Part shown: piece after piece, positions 1 through 9,900 of the stretch
Layout: each line of letters opens with the position of its first letter
How positions within the stretch are numbered: position 1 is the first letter of the stretch
Assembly: GCA_031423495.1 (NCBI GenBank)
Contig: JANPFP010000147.1
Location: 38,657-102,656, forward strand
Length of the DNA stretch: 64,000 nucleotides
Direction of reading: 5' to 3'
DNA from: JACPYM01 sp031423495
Lineage (GTDB): Bacteria; Acidobacteriota; Blastocatellia; RBC074
Notes under the pieces: model-generated
Databases searched by the model: none
What the model saw: the letters and a program-made list of their open reading frames with translations, nothing else
Told to the model about the DNA's origin: nothing
Translations under genes and position numbers: made by a program

Positions 1-105
1 AGAACGAATAGACCCTGAGGTTTGCCTGCCCGCTGGTCAATGAATATCATCGCGGCGTTTTACGTCATCACTTCACTAATCCAATTCACATCGGAGCCTG
101 TCTTT

Positions 106-1521
106 ATGAATCTTTTTCGCGGTGCGTTGTGCGTCGCTCTGTTGAGCTTTTGCCTGTCGCCGTCGAGCCGCGCGCAAAACGGCGCGCTCAAATGGGACGC
201 GATTCAAACCGAAGCGCATACGCTCTTGCTCGATTATCTCAAGCTCGACACGACCAATCCGCCGGGCAATGAAATCAAGGCTGCCAGTTTTTTCGCCGCT
301 ATCTGCCAACGCGAAGGCATTGAGCATAGAGTTTTTGAACCCTTTCCCGGACGTGCGACGTTGTGGGCGCGCGTCAAAGGCGACGGTTCGCAACGTCCGA
401 TCATTCTGCTCAATCACTCTGACGTAGTGCCGCACGACAAAGCCTATTGGACGACCGAGCCTTTCACGCCCGTCGAAAAAGACGGCTTTATCTATGCGCG
501 CGGCGCAATGGATATGAAAGGTCTGGGCATGGCGCAATTCGTCACGCTGCTGACGCTGCATCGTTCAGCCGTGGGGGCAAAAGCCAAACTCAAACGCGAC
601 GTGATTTTTCTTTCGACTGCCGACGAAGAAGCAGGCGGTTTGCAAGGCGCGGGCTGGTTCGTCAAAAACCATCCTGAGTTGTTAGGCAAAGCCGAATTTT
701 TAGTGAATGAAGGCGGCGGCAATTTCGCCGATGACGCGGGCAAGGTGTTGAGCATCGGCGTCGGGCCGTCAGAAAAAACACCCGCGTGGTTGCGGCTCAC
801 GGCGACCGGCACAGCCGGACACGCTTCGGTTCCGCGCCCCGATTCATCGGTCAATCGGCTGATTCGCGCATTGAACAAACTGCTCGATTACAAACCGCCG
901 ATTCAGTTGACGCTTGCGGTTGAGCAAATGTTCAAAGCCAGCGCGCCGCTGCGTCCAGCCACGATGCGCGCGAAGTTTGAGAACATCCGCGAATCGTTGA
1001 AAGACCCTGACTTTCTCAAACTGCTCGAAGCTGACCCGATGGCAAACGCGCTGTTGCGCAATACGATTTCAGTCACGATGCTCGCGGGCAGCAACAAGGT
1101 GAATATCATTCCGCCCGCCGCGTCAGCCGACATTGACACCCGCGTAGTGCCCGGCGAAAAACTCGACCGCTGGATCGCCGAACTCAAAGGCGTCATCAAC
1201 GACGACAAGCTCAAGATCGAACCGATACTGGCGTTCAACGCGAACGCTTCACCGACTGACACGGCGCTGGTCAAAGCCATCGCCGCTGTCACCAAACGCA
1301 ATTTTGCTGACGCGCTCATCACTTATCCAGTACAAGCCGGATTCACCGATTGCCACTTCTTTCGAGACCTCGGCATTCACAGTTACGGCTTTTCGCCCTT
1401 CGTTGCCGCGCCGCGCCAACTGGGCGGCGGAGTTCACGGCAACGACGAACGCATCGGCAAACAAACTTATCTCGACGGCGTGAAATTCTTTTACGAAGTC
1501 ATTTTGCAGGTCGCTCAATAG
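106..1521 (+). CDS. Secreted M20-family metallopeptidase
   Basis: Zinc-dependent exopeptidase or amidohydrolase of the M20 (ArgE/DapE/carboxypeptidase G2-like) family. Visible metal-site motifs are HSD (H104, D106), the GRGA-x-DMKG segment with D136, the DEEAGG segment near residues 173-177, and a late GGGVHGND segment with the C-terminal His. The frame is open upstream to position 22, but the start at 106 is preferred: GGAG lies at 93-96, and this start gives a clean signal peptide (MNLFRGALCVALLSFCLS...SRAQ). The protein is therefore probably periplasmic, with a cytosolic M20 catalytic fold carried outside. Its stop abuts the next start. Exact substrate cannot be told from sequence. Confidence 0.9.
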   Translation: MNLFRGALCVALLSFCLSPSSRAQNGALKWDAIQTEAHTLLLDYLKLDTTNPPGNEIKAASFFAAICQREGIEHRVFEPFPGRATLWARVKGDGSQRPIILLNHSDVVPHDKAYWTTEPFTPVEKDGFIYARGAMDMKGLGMAQFVTLLTLHRSAVGAKAKLKRDVIFLSTADEEAGGLQGAGWFVKNHPELLGKAEFLVNEGGGNFADDAGKVLSIGVGPSEKTPAWLRLTATGTAGHASVPRPDSSVNRLIRALNKLLDYKPPIQLTLAVEQMFKASAPLRPATMRAKFENIRESLKDPDFLKLLEADPMANALLRNTISVTMLAGSNKVNIIPPAASADIDTRVVPGEKLDRWIAELKGVINDDKLKIEPILAFNANASPTDTALVKAIAAVTKRNFADALITYPVQAGFTDCHFFRDLGIHSYGFSPFVAAPRQLGGGVHGNDERIGKQTYLDGVKFFYEVILQVAQ

Positions 1522-1914
1522 ATGCCTTCGATCACGTTACAACGACGCATACGCTGGGCTGACGCAGACGCGGCGGGCATTCTCTATTTCGCGCGCATGT
1601 TCGATTACTTTCAGGAAGGCGAAGCCGAGTTGTTGCGTTCGGTTGGCTATGAGTATCGGGCTGAAGGCGGCCTGGGCATGCCGCGCCGCCACGTCGAAGC
1701 TACGTTTCATCAGGTTTTACCGCTCGACGCGCCATTTTGGTTGCGCGCCAAAGTTGCGAAACTTGGAACGACTTCGATTCGTTATGAATACCACGCATTC
1801 GCCGACGAAGCGTGTCAGCAACTCGCGCTCGAAGGCGCAATCACTGTCGTTTTTACCAAAGACAACAAGCCCTGCCCGATTCCGGCGGACTTGCGCGCGT
1901 TACTTACTGATTGA
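1522..1914 (+). CDS. Acyl-CoA thioesterase, 4-hydroxybenzoyl-CoA thioesterase-like hot-dog protein
   Basis: A 130-residue single hot-dog domain protein. The N-terminal strand-helix region RRIRWADADAAGILYFARMF carries the Asp and the aromatic pattern typical of the YbgC/4HBT group, in which this Asp is the catalytic residue. The expected activity is hydrolysis of a short- or medium-chain or aromatic acyl-CoA in the cytosol. The ATG starts directly after the stop of the M20 gene, so the two are probably translationally coupled. No membrane segment or signal peptide is present. It is followed by a repeat-rich gap. Confidence 0.88.
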   Translation: MPSITLQRRIRWADADAAGILYFARMFDYFQEGEAELLRSVGYEYRAEGGLGMPRRHVEATFHQVLPLDAPFWLRAKVAKLGTTSIRYEYHAFADEACQQLALEGAITVVFTKDNKPCPIPADLRALLTD

Positions 1915-2030
1915 CCTGCGGCATAAGTCGGTATCTTGTGCCGATACCATTGGTCAGCGTGGTTTAGAAATACGCACTGAAGGTGGATAAGAATGTGATT
2001 GCGGACGCGGGGTATTAACGCTGTGCATCT

Positions 2031-2261
2031 TGCAGCGCCAGCAGGCGCGACCGGACATTAGCCGGTGGTGAAGCGTAGCGTAACCACCGGTAACGATGCC
2101 GAATTCCTCTCGCGTCCCGGATGGGACGCTGGACGAGAAATGATTTGACGTTGATTGATAGTCTTGCGCTCCTGCCGGAGCGCGGTCGTTGTGCTTACGT
2201 TCCCGGTGGTTACGCTGCGCTTCACCACCGGCTAATATCCAGTCGCGCCTCTGGCGCTGCA
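2031..2261. repeat. REP-like palindromic element without transposase
   Basis: Two imperfect inverted halves about 60 bases long bracket the element. Each contains the core TAGCCGGTGGTGAA with its complement and ends in a short GGCGC-rich hairpin. The middle holds two more GC-rich hairpins. The halves match the sequences flanking the IS200-like transposase at 5898-6344 and the element at 14858-15060, so this looks like a non-autonomous copy. It fills most of the 382-base gap 1915-2296, where nothing else was recognised. Confidence 0.8.
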
Positions 2262-2296
2262 AGGTTGTTCTTCCTGCAAAACGAATGAGAAAAACT

Positions 2297-5200
2297 ATGA
2301 AAACATTTCAACGAACCCTATCCCTATTGGCGCTGACCTTGCTCGGCACGGTGGCGTATGCGCAGGAAGCCCAAACGGCAACACTGTTTCAAAAGCCTGC
2401 GGTGAGTCAGACGCACATCGCGTTTAATTACGCGGGCGATTTGTGGACGGTCGCGCGCGCAGGCGGCGACGCCAAGCGCCTGACGACTGGCGTAGGCAAC
2501 GAGAGCTTTCCGTCGTTTTCGCCGGACGGCAATACGATTGCGTTCACGGGGCAATACGACGGGAACACCGATGTTTACGTTGTGCCAGTGAATGGCGGCG
2601 TGCCGCGTCGGTTGACCTTTCATCCCGCGAACGATGCCGTAGTCGGTTGGACGAATGACGGCAAGCGCGTGCTGTTTTCTTCGACACGCAATCATCCGAA
2701 CGGCAACCCGCAGCTTTTCACTCTTAGTGTTGAAGCCAACGCGAGCAGCCTGCCTGAAATGTTGCCGTTGCCTCTGGCTGAGTTCGGTTCCTATTCGCCG
2801 GATGGACAGCACGTCGCGTATGAACCGCTGGCGCAATGGCAACCTGAATGGAAGCGTTATCGCGGCGGGCAGATGGATTACATCTGGATTGCGAAGTTGA
2901 GCGATTCGTCAGTAGAAAAATTGCCGCGCGACCAGTCGAATGACCGTTACCCGATGTGGATTGGCGACAAGGTTTATTTCGTCTCTGACCGCGATGGCAC
3001 TTATGGCTTGTATGCTTATGACACCAAATCGAAGCAGGTTACGCAGGCGTTTAAGAGCAATGAGTTCGACATCAAATATGCTTCGGCCTGGAAAGGCCAA
3101 ACGCCGACCATCGCGTTAGAACAGTTCGGCGTGATTCATCTTTTCGATGTGAAATCAGGCAAGACTACGCGCGTGAACATTCGCGTCAACAGCGATCTGG
3201 TTTCGGTGCGTCCGCGTTATGAGCGTATCGGCACGCGCATCACGAACGCCGCGATTTCGCCGACCGGAGCGCGCGCCGTGTTTGAAGCGCGTGGCGAAAT
3301 CATCAGCGTACCCGCCGACAAAGGCGATGCGCGCAATCTGACCGCTACGCCCGGCGTGATGGAACGCGATCCGTCGTGGTCGCCGGACGGCAAATGGATT
3401 GCTTATTTTTCGGACGCGTCGGGCGAATATGAATTGCACCTGCGCGATCAGAAAGCTGAGAAAGAAGCGCGCGCGATCAAGCTCGATCCGAATTTTTATA
3501 ACTCGATTACGTGGTCGCCCGACAGCAAGAAACTCACCGTCGTTGACCATCGCAACTGGCTTTACCTGATTGACATCGAGACAGGGAAGCAAACCAAAGT
3601 TGAGCGCAATCTCGAAGGCTTTCCTGACAGCGTCTTGGAAGTTTCGTGGTCGCCCGACAGCAAATGGCTTACCTATGCGCGCAACCTCGACAACCACTTG
3701 CGCGGCATTTTTGTTTATTCGCTTGAGACGGCAAAGGCTACGCAAATCACTGACGGGATGAGCGACGCGCGCTATCCGGCGTTTGATCGCAGCGGCAAAT
3801 ATCTTTACTTCACCGCCAGCACGAACCTCGGCCCGGCGTTCAGCTTCGCCGAAATGTCGAACTTCCCTTATCAATCTTCGCGCAATGTTTATGCGATCGT
3901 GCTGAAGGCCGACGCGCTTTCGCCGCTCGCGCCGGAAAGCGACGAAGAGAAAGTTGAAGAGAAGAAAGCAGAAGAAGCGAAGAAAGACGGAGAGGCTCCG
4001 AAGCCTGCCGATAAACCCGCAGACAAACCTGCTGACGCCGCTGGGCCAAAGCCGCCTGCGATGCCTGCGAAAAAAGAAGCTGAACCAGTCAAAATTGATT
4101 TTGAAGGCATAGACCAACGCATTCTCGCGTTGCCGATTCCGTCGCGCGATTTCGTAGGGCTGACGGTTGGCAAGGCGAACTTGATTTATCTTTTTGAGAA
4201 TCCGCCGAGTGGCGTGGGTGGAGGCTTTACGCCGGGGTTCATTCTGCACAAGTTCGATCTCGAAAAACGCAAGCTCGACAAAGCGGGCGAAGGCATCACG
4301 TTGTTTGTGGTGTCGGCCAACGGCGAAAAAGTTTTGATGCGGCAAGGCTTCGCCAATTGGGTGATTGCGAACGCGGCTTCGTTGGGCGGGCCGCCGATGC
4401 CGCCGGGCGCACCCGGCGGGCCGCAAATGTTGAAGACCGCCGAGATGGAAGTGCAGATTGACCCGAAAGTCGAATGGCGGCAGATGTTCAACGAAGTCTG
4501 GCGCGGCGAGCGCGATTTCTTTTATGACCCGAATCATCACGGACTCGATCTCAACAAGGCGAAAAAGATGTATGAGCCTTATGTCGCCGCCGTCGCCCAT
4601 CGCGCCGATTTGAATTACCTATTCACCGACATGCTCAACCAGTTGACCGTCGGGCATATGTTCATTGGCGGCGGCGATGTGCCGCGACCGAACGCCGTGC
4701 CGGTCGGCATGCTCGGCGCTGATTACGCGCAGGAAAACGGACGCTATCGTTTTGCGAAGGTATACAACGGTGAAAGCTGGAATCCGAACTTGCGCGCTCC
4801 GCTCACGCAACCCGGCGTGAACGTCAAAGCGGGCGAATATCTGCTCGCCGTCAACGGACGTAATCTGACCGCGAACGACAACATCTATCAGGCGCTTGAA
4901 AGCACTGCGGGCAAGCAGGTCGTCCTCAAAGTCGGAGCCAACGCCGACGGCACGGCTGCGCGCGAAGTCACGGTCATACCCGTCGCCAGCGAAAACGGTT
5001 TACGCAACCGCGCATGGATCGAAGCCAATCGCCGCAAAGTTGACGAACTCTCTGGCGGCAAGCTGGCTTATGTTTACGTGCCTGACACCAGCCCGCCGGG
5101 TTACGAGAGTTTCAATCGTTATTACTTCTCGCAAACGAACAAGCAGGGCGCGGTGATTGACGAACGTTTCAACGGCGGCGGTTCGCTGGCTGATTACATG

Positions 5201-5695
5201 GTCGAATGGATGTCGCGCCCGCTGTTGAACTTTATTTACTTCCGCGAAGGCCGCGACGTGCCTACGCCACTCGGCGCGATCTATGGCCCGAAGGCGATGA
5301 TCGTCAACGAACTCGCGGGTTCAGGCGGCGACGCGTTGCCGTGGTACTTCCGCAAAATGAAAATCGGGCCGACGGTCGGCAAACGTACGTGGGGCGGTTT
5401 GGTGGCTTCGGTTCCCGCGCCAATCTTGATGGACGGCGGCGCAGTGCGTGCTCCCGATGCAGCGATTTATGGACTCAACGGCGAATGGGAAGTCGAAAAC
5501 ATAGGCACGCCCGCCGACATCGAAGTCGAACTCGATCCCGCCTTGTGGCGACAAGGCCGCGACGCGCAACTCGAAAAAGCTGTGCAGTATTTGATGGACG
5601 AGTTGAAGAAAAATCCGCCACCGCAATACAAACGTCCGGCGTTCCCGAATTATCACAAGGGGACGGCGGCGGGCAGCGGTTCATCGGGGAATTGA
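2297..5695 (+). CDS. Tricorn protease homologue, S41-type C-terminal domain (copy 1)
   Basis: Large protein of about 1132 residues with an N-terminal signal peptide ending at AYAQ. The first half holds two blocks of WD40/PD40-type propeller repeats, seen as repeated SPDG or SPDSK-x-W strands. A charged Lys/Glu/Pro/Ala linker lies near residues 545-600. The C-terminal half has the tricorn core: C1 with VGHM (His787), a PDZ-like domain, and an S41 domain with the nucleophile in GSGGD (Ser1009). A late EVENIGTPADIE segment probably carries the acidic member of the tetrad. It should degrade peptides outside the cytoplasm. ATG 2297 is chosen over the longer frame because that frame runs into the REP element; an in-frame ATG at 2285 is an alternative. 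Confidence 0.9.
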   Translation: MKTFQRTLSLLALTLLGTVAYAQEAQTATLFQKPAVSQTHIAFNYAGDLWTVARAGGDAKRLTTGVGNESFPSFSPDGNTIAFTGQYDGNTDVYVVPVNGGVPRRLTFHPANDAVVGWTNDGKRVLFSSTRNHPNGNPQLFTLSVEANASSLPEMLPLPLAEFGSYSPDGQHVAYEPLAQWQPEWKRYRGGQMDYIWIAKLSDSSVEKLPRDQSNDRYPMWIGDKVYFVSDRDGTYGLYAYDTKSKQVTQAFKSNEFDIKYASAWKGQTPTIALEQFGVIHLFDVKSGKTTRVNIRVNSDLVSVRPRYERIGTRITNAAISPTGARAVFEARGEIISVPADKGDARNLTATPGVMERDPSWSPDGKWIAYFSDASGEYELHLRDQKAEKEARAIKLDPNFYNSITWSPDSKKLTVVDHRNWLYLIDIETGKQTKVERNLEGFPDSVLEVSWSPDSKWLTYARNLDNHLRGIFVYSLETAKATQITDGMSDARYPAFDRSGKYLYFTASTNLGPAFSFAEMSNFPYQSSRNVYAIVLKADALSPLAPESDEEKVEEKKAEEAKKDGEAPKPADKPADKPADAAGPKPPAMPAKKEAEPVKIDFEGIDQRILALPIPSRDFVGLTVGKANLIYLFENPPSGVGGGFTPGFILHKFDLEKRKLDKAGEGITLFVVSANGEKVLMRQGFANWVIANAASLGGPPMPPGAPGGPQMLKTAEMEVQIDPKVEWRQMFNEVWRGERDFFYDPNHHGLDLNKAKKMYEPYVAAVAHRADLNYLFTDMLNQLTVGHMFIGGGDVPRPNAVPVGMLGADYAQENGRYRFAKVYNGESWNPNLRAPLTQPGVNVKAGEYLLAVNGRNLTANDNIYQALESTAGKQVVLKVGANADGTAAREVTVIPVASENGLRNRAWIEANRRKVDELSGGKLAYVYVPDTSPPGYESFNRYYFSQTNKQGAVIDERFNGGGSLADYMVEWMSRPLLNFIYFREGRDVPTPLGAIYGPKAMIVNELAGSGGDALPWYFRKMKIGPTVGKRTWGGLVASVPAPILMDGGAVRAPDAAIYGLNGEWEVENIGTPADIEVELDPALWRQGRDAQLEKAVQYLMDELKKNPPPQYKRPAFPNYHKGTAAGSGSSGN

Positions 5696-5770
5696 ACTTC
5701 GCTTACGAAGGCACACGAAGAAGTGTGAAGAAACGTTGGCACCGCGACCAATTGAAGATCATTGACGCAT

Positions 5771-6464
5771 CAGCGCCGGAGGCGCGGCTGGACATTAGCC
5801 GGTGGTGAAGCGCGGCCCGTAACCACCGGTAGCGCGCGATCATGATTTTGCGCTCCGGCAGGAGCGCTGGACTGGTCGTAGCGAGGGAGAACAACAAATG
5901 CCGTCAACCCATTTGAGTTTGCATTACCACATCATCTTCAGCACCAAGAACCGTGTGCCGGATATTCACCCTGATTGGCGCGGACGGTTACACGCTTATC
6001 TGGGCGGCATCGTGAATGATCTGGGCGGCGTACCCGAAAAGATCAACGGCATCGAAGATCACGTTCATCTGTTGGTGGGGTTGCGCGCTACGCATTGTCT
6101 GGCGGACGTAGTGAAAGACATCAAGGTCGGCTCTTCCAAATGGGTTCATCGTGAAATCAAGTTGGCTTCGTTTGCGTGGCAAGAGGGTTATGGCGCATTC
6201 ACGGTAAGCGAATCGCAGCTTGAAGCTGTGAGAAATTACATCGCCAATCAAGAAGAACATCATTTCCATAAAACGTTTCAGGAAGAATACGTTGAGTTCC
6301 TGCAAAAGCATGGCGTTGAGTATGACGACCAGTATCTTTGGTGAAGGTTGAGAGTAACGGCTAGTCCAGCGCCCCTGCCGGGGCGCGAAAACGTTGCAAC
6401 GTGTTCCGGTGGTTACGCGCCGCGCTCCACCACCGGCTAATATCCGGTCGCGCCTCCGGCGCTG
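5771..6464. mobile_element. REP-flanked IS200-like transposon
   Basis: The unit consists of a left REP-like end (about 5771-5885), the transposase gene 5898-6344 and a right end (about 6362-6464) that is the inverted partner of the left. The same ends form the transposase-less elements at 2031-2261 and 14858-15060. The arrangement resembles REP-associated tyrosine transposases, whose hairpins serve as single-stranded DNA substrates. Confidence 0.78.
5898..6344 (+). CDS. IS200/IS605-type (TnpA_REP-like) tyrosine transposase
   Basis: A 148-residue single-domain transposase of the Y1 HUH group. The metal-binding HUH motif is DHVHLL (His55 and His57), and the nucleophile is expected at Tyr114 in VRNYIANQEEHH. 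The N-terminal HYHIIFSTKNR stretch is typical of the family. These enzymes cut and join single-stranded DNA at hairpins. All catalytic residues are present and the length is normal, so it could be active. It sits between the two tricorn genes inside matching inverted REP-like ends. This context fits a RAYT rather than a plain insertion sequence. Confidence 0.92.
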   Translation: MPSTHLSLHYHIIFSTKNRVPDIHPDWRGRLHAYLGGIVNDLGGVPEKINGIEDHVHLLVGLRATHCLADVVKDIKVGSSKWVHREIKLASFAWQEGYGAFTVSESQLEAVRNYIANQEEHHFHKTFQEEYVEFLQKHGVEYDDQYLW

Positions 6465-6516
6465 AATCAATGGCGAGCAACGAGGAAACGGCGAAACAAA
6501 GCGGAGAGGGTGTTCG

Positions 6517-6957
6517 ATGAAAACATACGATGTGATTGTTCGACTGGTGAACAATGTTTACGTAGCGGTCGTGCCTGCGCTGCCTGGAATCAGAGTGGAA
6601 GGCACGACGCGCGACGATGCATTATTTCGCGTGAAGCAGGCCATCGAAGATTATTTCAAAAGCGCCGAAGTCGTCAGCCTGCCGATTGATGTTCCTGTTA
6701 TTGAGTTTCGCCCGCACGCAACGGCGAATGATGAACTGAGGGCAGCGGCGTTGACTCAAGCGACGGACGATATTGACGCTGAACAGCTTGTCGATATTTA
6801 TGCCGAACGTCGGCGGCAACGCGAAGAGATGATTCAACAGGATGATTGGCAAGTTATGCAGGTCGCGCAACAGCAACGGCGGCTCGAAGATTTGAAACGA
6901 TACCAATTGGATCAAAAACTTTATCGAACTAACAGAATTGAAAAGGTAGGAGAATAA
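6517..6957 (+). CDS. HicB-like antitoxin-type protein without toxin partner
   Basis: A 146-residue protein. The first 60 residues resemble a HicB-like domain: a short beta strand, an LPG-type turn in VVPALPGIRVEGTTRDDAL, then a helix. The last 80 residues are a charged, Gln/Arg/Glu-rich helix, probably a coiled coil, not a DNA-binding domain I recognise. No HicA-type or PIN toxin lies beside it; the next gene, two bases after its stop, is the second tricorn homologue. A second HicB-like protein (10437-10784) does have a PIN partner. Function as an antitoxin is therefore unproven here. Confidence 0.6.
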   Translation: MKTYDVIVRLVNNVYVAVVPALPGIRVEGTTRDDALFRVKQAIEDYFKSAEVVSLPIDVPVIEFRPHATANDELRAAALTQATDDIDAEQLVDIYAERRRQREEMIQQDDWQVMQVAQQQRRLEDLKRYQLDQKLYRTNRIEKVGE

Positions 6958-6959
6958 TC

Positions 6960-9900
6960 ATGAAACAAACGACATTGGCATTATTGCTTGTTTGCTTAAC
7001 AGCAGCATTTGGCATTGCCCAAACGCCCAGCGGCAAACTGCTATTTCGCAATCCGACGATGAGCAAGACGCACATCGTCTTTGTTTACGCGGGCGATTTG
7101 TGGATCGTCGGCAAGGATGGCGGCGAGGCTACGCGGCTGACGACGGGCGTGGGGACTGAGACCAATCCGGTCTTTGCGCCGGACGGTTCGCAGGTCGCGT
7201 TCACCGGGCAATATGACGGTAACGTAGACATTTATACCGTGCCTGCGACGGGCGGCGTACCGAAGCGGCTCACTTATCACCCTGATGTTGATCAGGCAGT
7301 GAACTGGACGCCCGATGGTAAGAGCGTGCTTTTTTCATCGCGTCGCACCAGCAGTTCTGGACGCTTTGCCAAACTGTTTACCATTGCTCTTGATGGAACA
7401 TTGCCGGCAGAAGTTCCGCTGCCGATGGCGAATTACGGCGCTTATTCGCCCGATGCCTCGCGCATTGCTTACGAACCGATTGGGCGTGCCTTTCAAATGT
7501 GGAAGCGTTATCGCGGCGGACAGCAATCGGTGATCTGGATTGCGAACCTGAGCGATTCGAGCATCGAACGCATTCCGCGCGTAGCTTCGGCCAATGGCTC
7601 GAACGATTTCGACGCGATGTATGCGGGCGACAAGGTTTACTTCCTCTCTGACCGCAACGGCGCAGTCACGCTGTTTGCTTACGACACCAAAACCAAAAAA
7701 GTCACGCAGGCGTTAGCGAACACCGGACTCGATTTGAAAGCCGCTTCGCTGGCGGCTGGCGGCGAGAACATTGTGTATGAGCAGTTCGGCGCGCTTAACG
7801 TGTTCGACCTCAAGTCGAGCAAGAGCCGCGCGGTGAACATCACGCTCAACGGCGATCTGGCGGGTGTACGCGCCAAGTATGAAAAGGTCGGGCCGCGCGC
7901 CTCGAACGTAGCGATTTCTCCGACCGGTGCGCGCGCCGTGTTTGAAGCGCGTGGCGAAATTCTCACCGTACCCGCCGAGAAAGGCGATGCGCGCAATTTG
8001 ACCAACGCGCCCAACAGCGCCGAACGCGATCCGTCGTGGTCGCCCGACGGCAAATGGATTGCCTATTTCTCTGACGCATCGGGCGAATATGAATTGCACC
8101 TGCGCGATCAGAAAGGCGCGGGCGAAGTCAAAAAGATCAAACTCGAACCTACGTTTTATTATTCGCCGCGCTGGTCGCCCGACAGCAAGAAGATTGCGTT
8201 TTACGATAAGCGCCTCAACCTTTGGTACGTAGACATCGAGAAAGCTGATCCGGTCAAAGTAGACCAAACGCTTTCTGATGCGGGTAATCTCGATCCCGAC
8301 TGGTCGCCCGATAGCAAGTGGATCACTTATTCAAAGATGCTCAAATCGTGGTCGCATGCGATTTTTGTCTATTCGCTCGAAGACAAGAAAATCTCGCAAG
8401 TCACCGATGGCATGAGCGATGCGTTGTCGCCGCGTTTCGACAACAACAGCAAATATCTTTATTTCACGGCTTCGACCGACATCGGCCCGACCAACGGCGG
8501 GTTGGACATGTCCACTTATCCGCTGCGTTCATCGCGCAGCGTTTATGCCGTCGTGCTGAAAAAAGATCAGGCTTCGCCGCTTGCGCCTGAAAGCGATGAA
8601 GAGAAAATCGCTGACGACGAAAAGAAAGACGGCGAAAAGAAAGACGTGAAACCGGCGGAAGGCGAGAAGAAGCCGGATGCCGCTTCTGCTCCGCCTGCGG
8701 GTGCTGCTTCGCCTGCGGGTGCTGCCGCAATGGCGATGAAACCGGGTGCGAAAAAAGAACCCGAACCCGTCAAGATTGATTTCGAAAACATCAGCCAGCG
8801 CATCATTGCGTTGCCGATTCCGGCGCGCAATTACATCGGGTTGATGAAAGGCAAGCCGGGCATTTTGTTCACGATGGAAATTCCCGAAGGCCCGCCCGCG
8901 CCTGGCGGGATGTTCGGCCTGATAGTCGGCAAGTTTGATCTCGAAAAGCGCAAGCTCGATCCGTTCGTCAGTGGTGTGCAAGGCTTTGACGTATCGGCCA
9001 ACGGCGAAAAGGTTCTCTATCGTCAAGGCCCTGCGTATTTCATCGCGGGCACGATGATGCCGCCCAAGCCCGGCGACGGTCGCATCAAAGTCGAAGACAT
9101 GGAAGTTTTCGTAGACCCGCGCGCCGAATGGAATCAAATCTACAAAGAGGTCGCTCGCATCGAACGCGATTTCTTTTACGACCCGAACCTGCACGGCATG
9201 GACTTGGCGGCGACCACGAAAAAGTACGAACCCTATCTCGCCGGACTCGGACACCGCGCTGACTTGAACTATCTGTTTCAAGAGATGTACGGCGAAATGT
9301 CGGTCGGCCACTTGCGCGTGCAAGCGCCGGGCGACGTGCCGAATCCGAATTTCGTACCGGGCGGATTGCTCGGCGCTGATTTCAAACTCGAAAACGGACG
9401 CTATCGTTTCGCCAAAGTGTTCAACGGCGAAAACTGGAATCCGCAACTGCGCGCGCCGCTCACGCAGCCCGGTGTGAATGTCGTCGCGGGCGAATACCTG
9501 CTCGCCGTCAAAGGCCGCAATCTCACCGCGAACGACAACGTTTATCAGTTTCTCGAAAATACGTCGGGCAAACAGGTCACGTTGAAAGTCGGCCCGAACG
9601 CTGATGGAACCGGTTCGCGCGAAGTCACCGTCGTGCCCACCGGCAACGAAGGCGCGTTGCGCAATTACGATTGGATCGAAACCAATCGTCGTAAAGTCGG
9701 CGAACTGTCGGGCGGCAAGCTGGCTTATGTTTACCTGCCCGACACGGCGGGCGGCGGCTATACGAATTTCAATCGTTACTACTTCGCGCAACTCGACAAA
9801 GAGGGCGCGGTGATTGACGAACGTTTCAACAGCGGCGGCAGCGCGGCTGATTACATCGTTGACCATCTGGCGAAACCGGTTATGAGTTATTGGGCGGTGC

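Noticed and set aside
3155..4600. Minus-strand open frame of 481 codons inside tricorn copy 1
   Set aside because: Arg/Val/Phe-rich composition typical of an antisense shadow of a high-GC gene; the plus strand is clearly coding.
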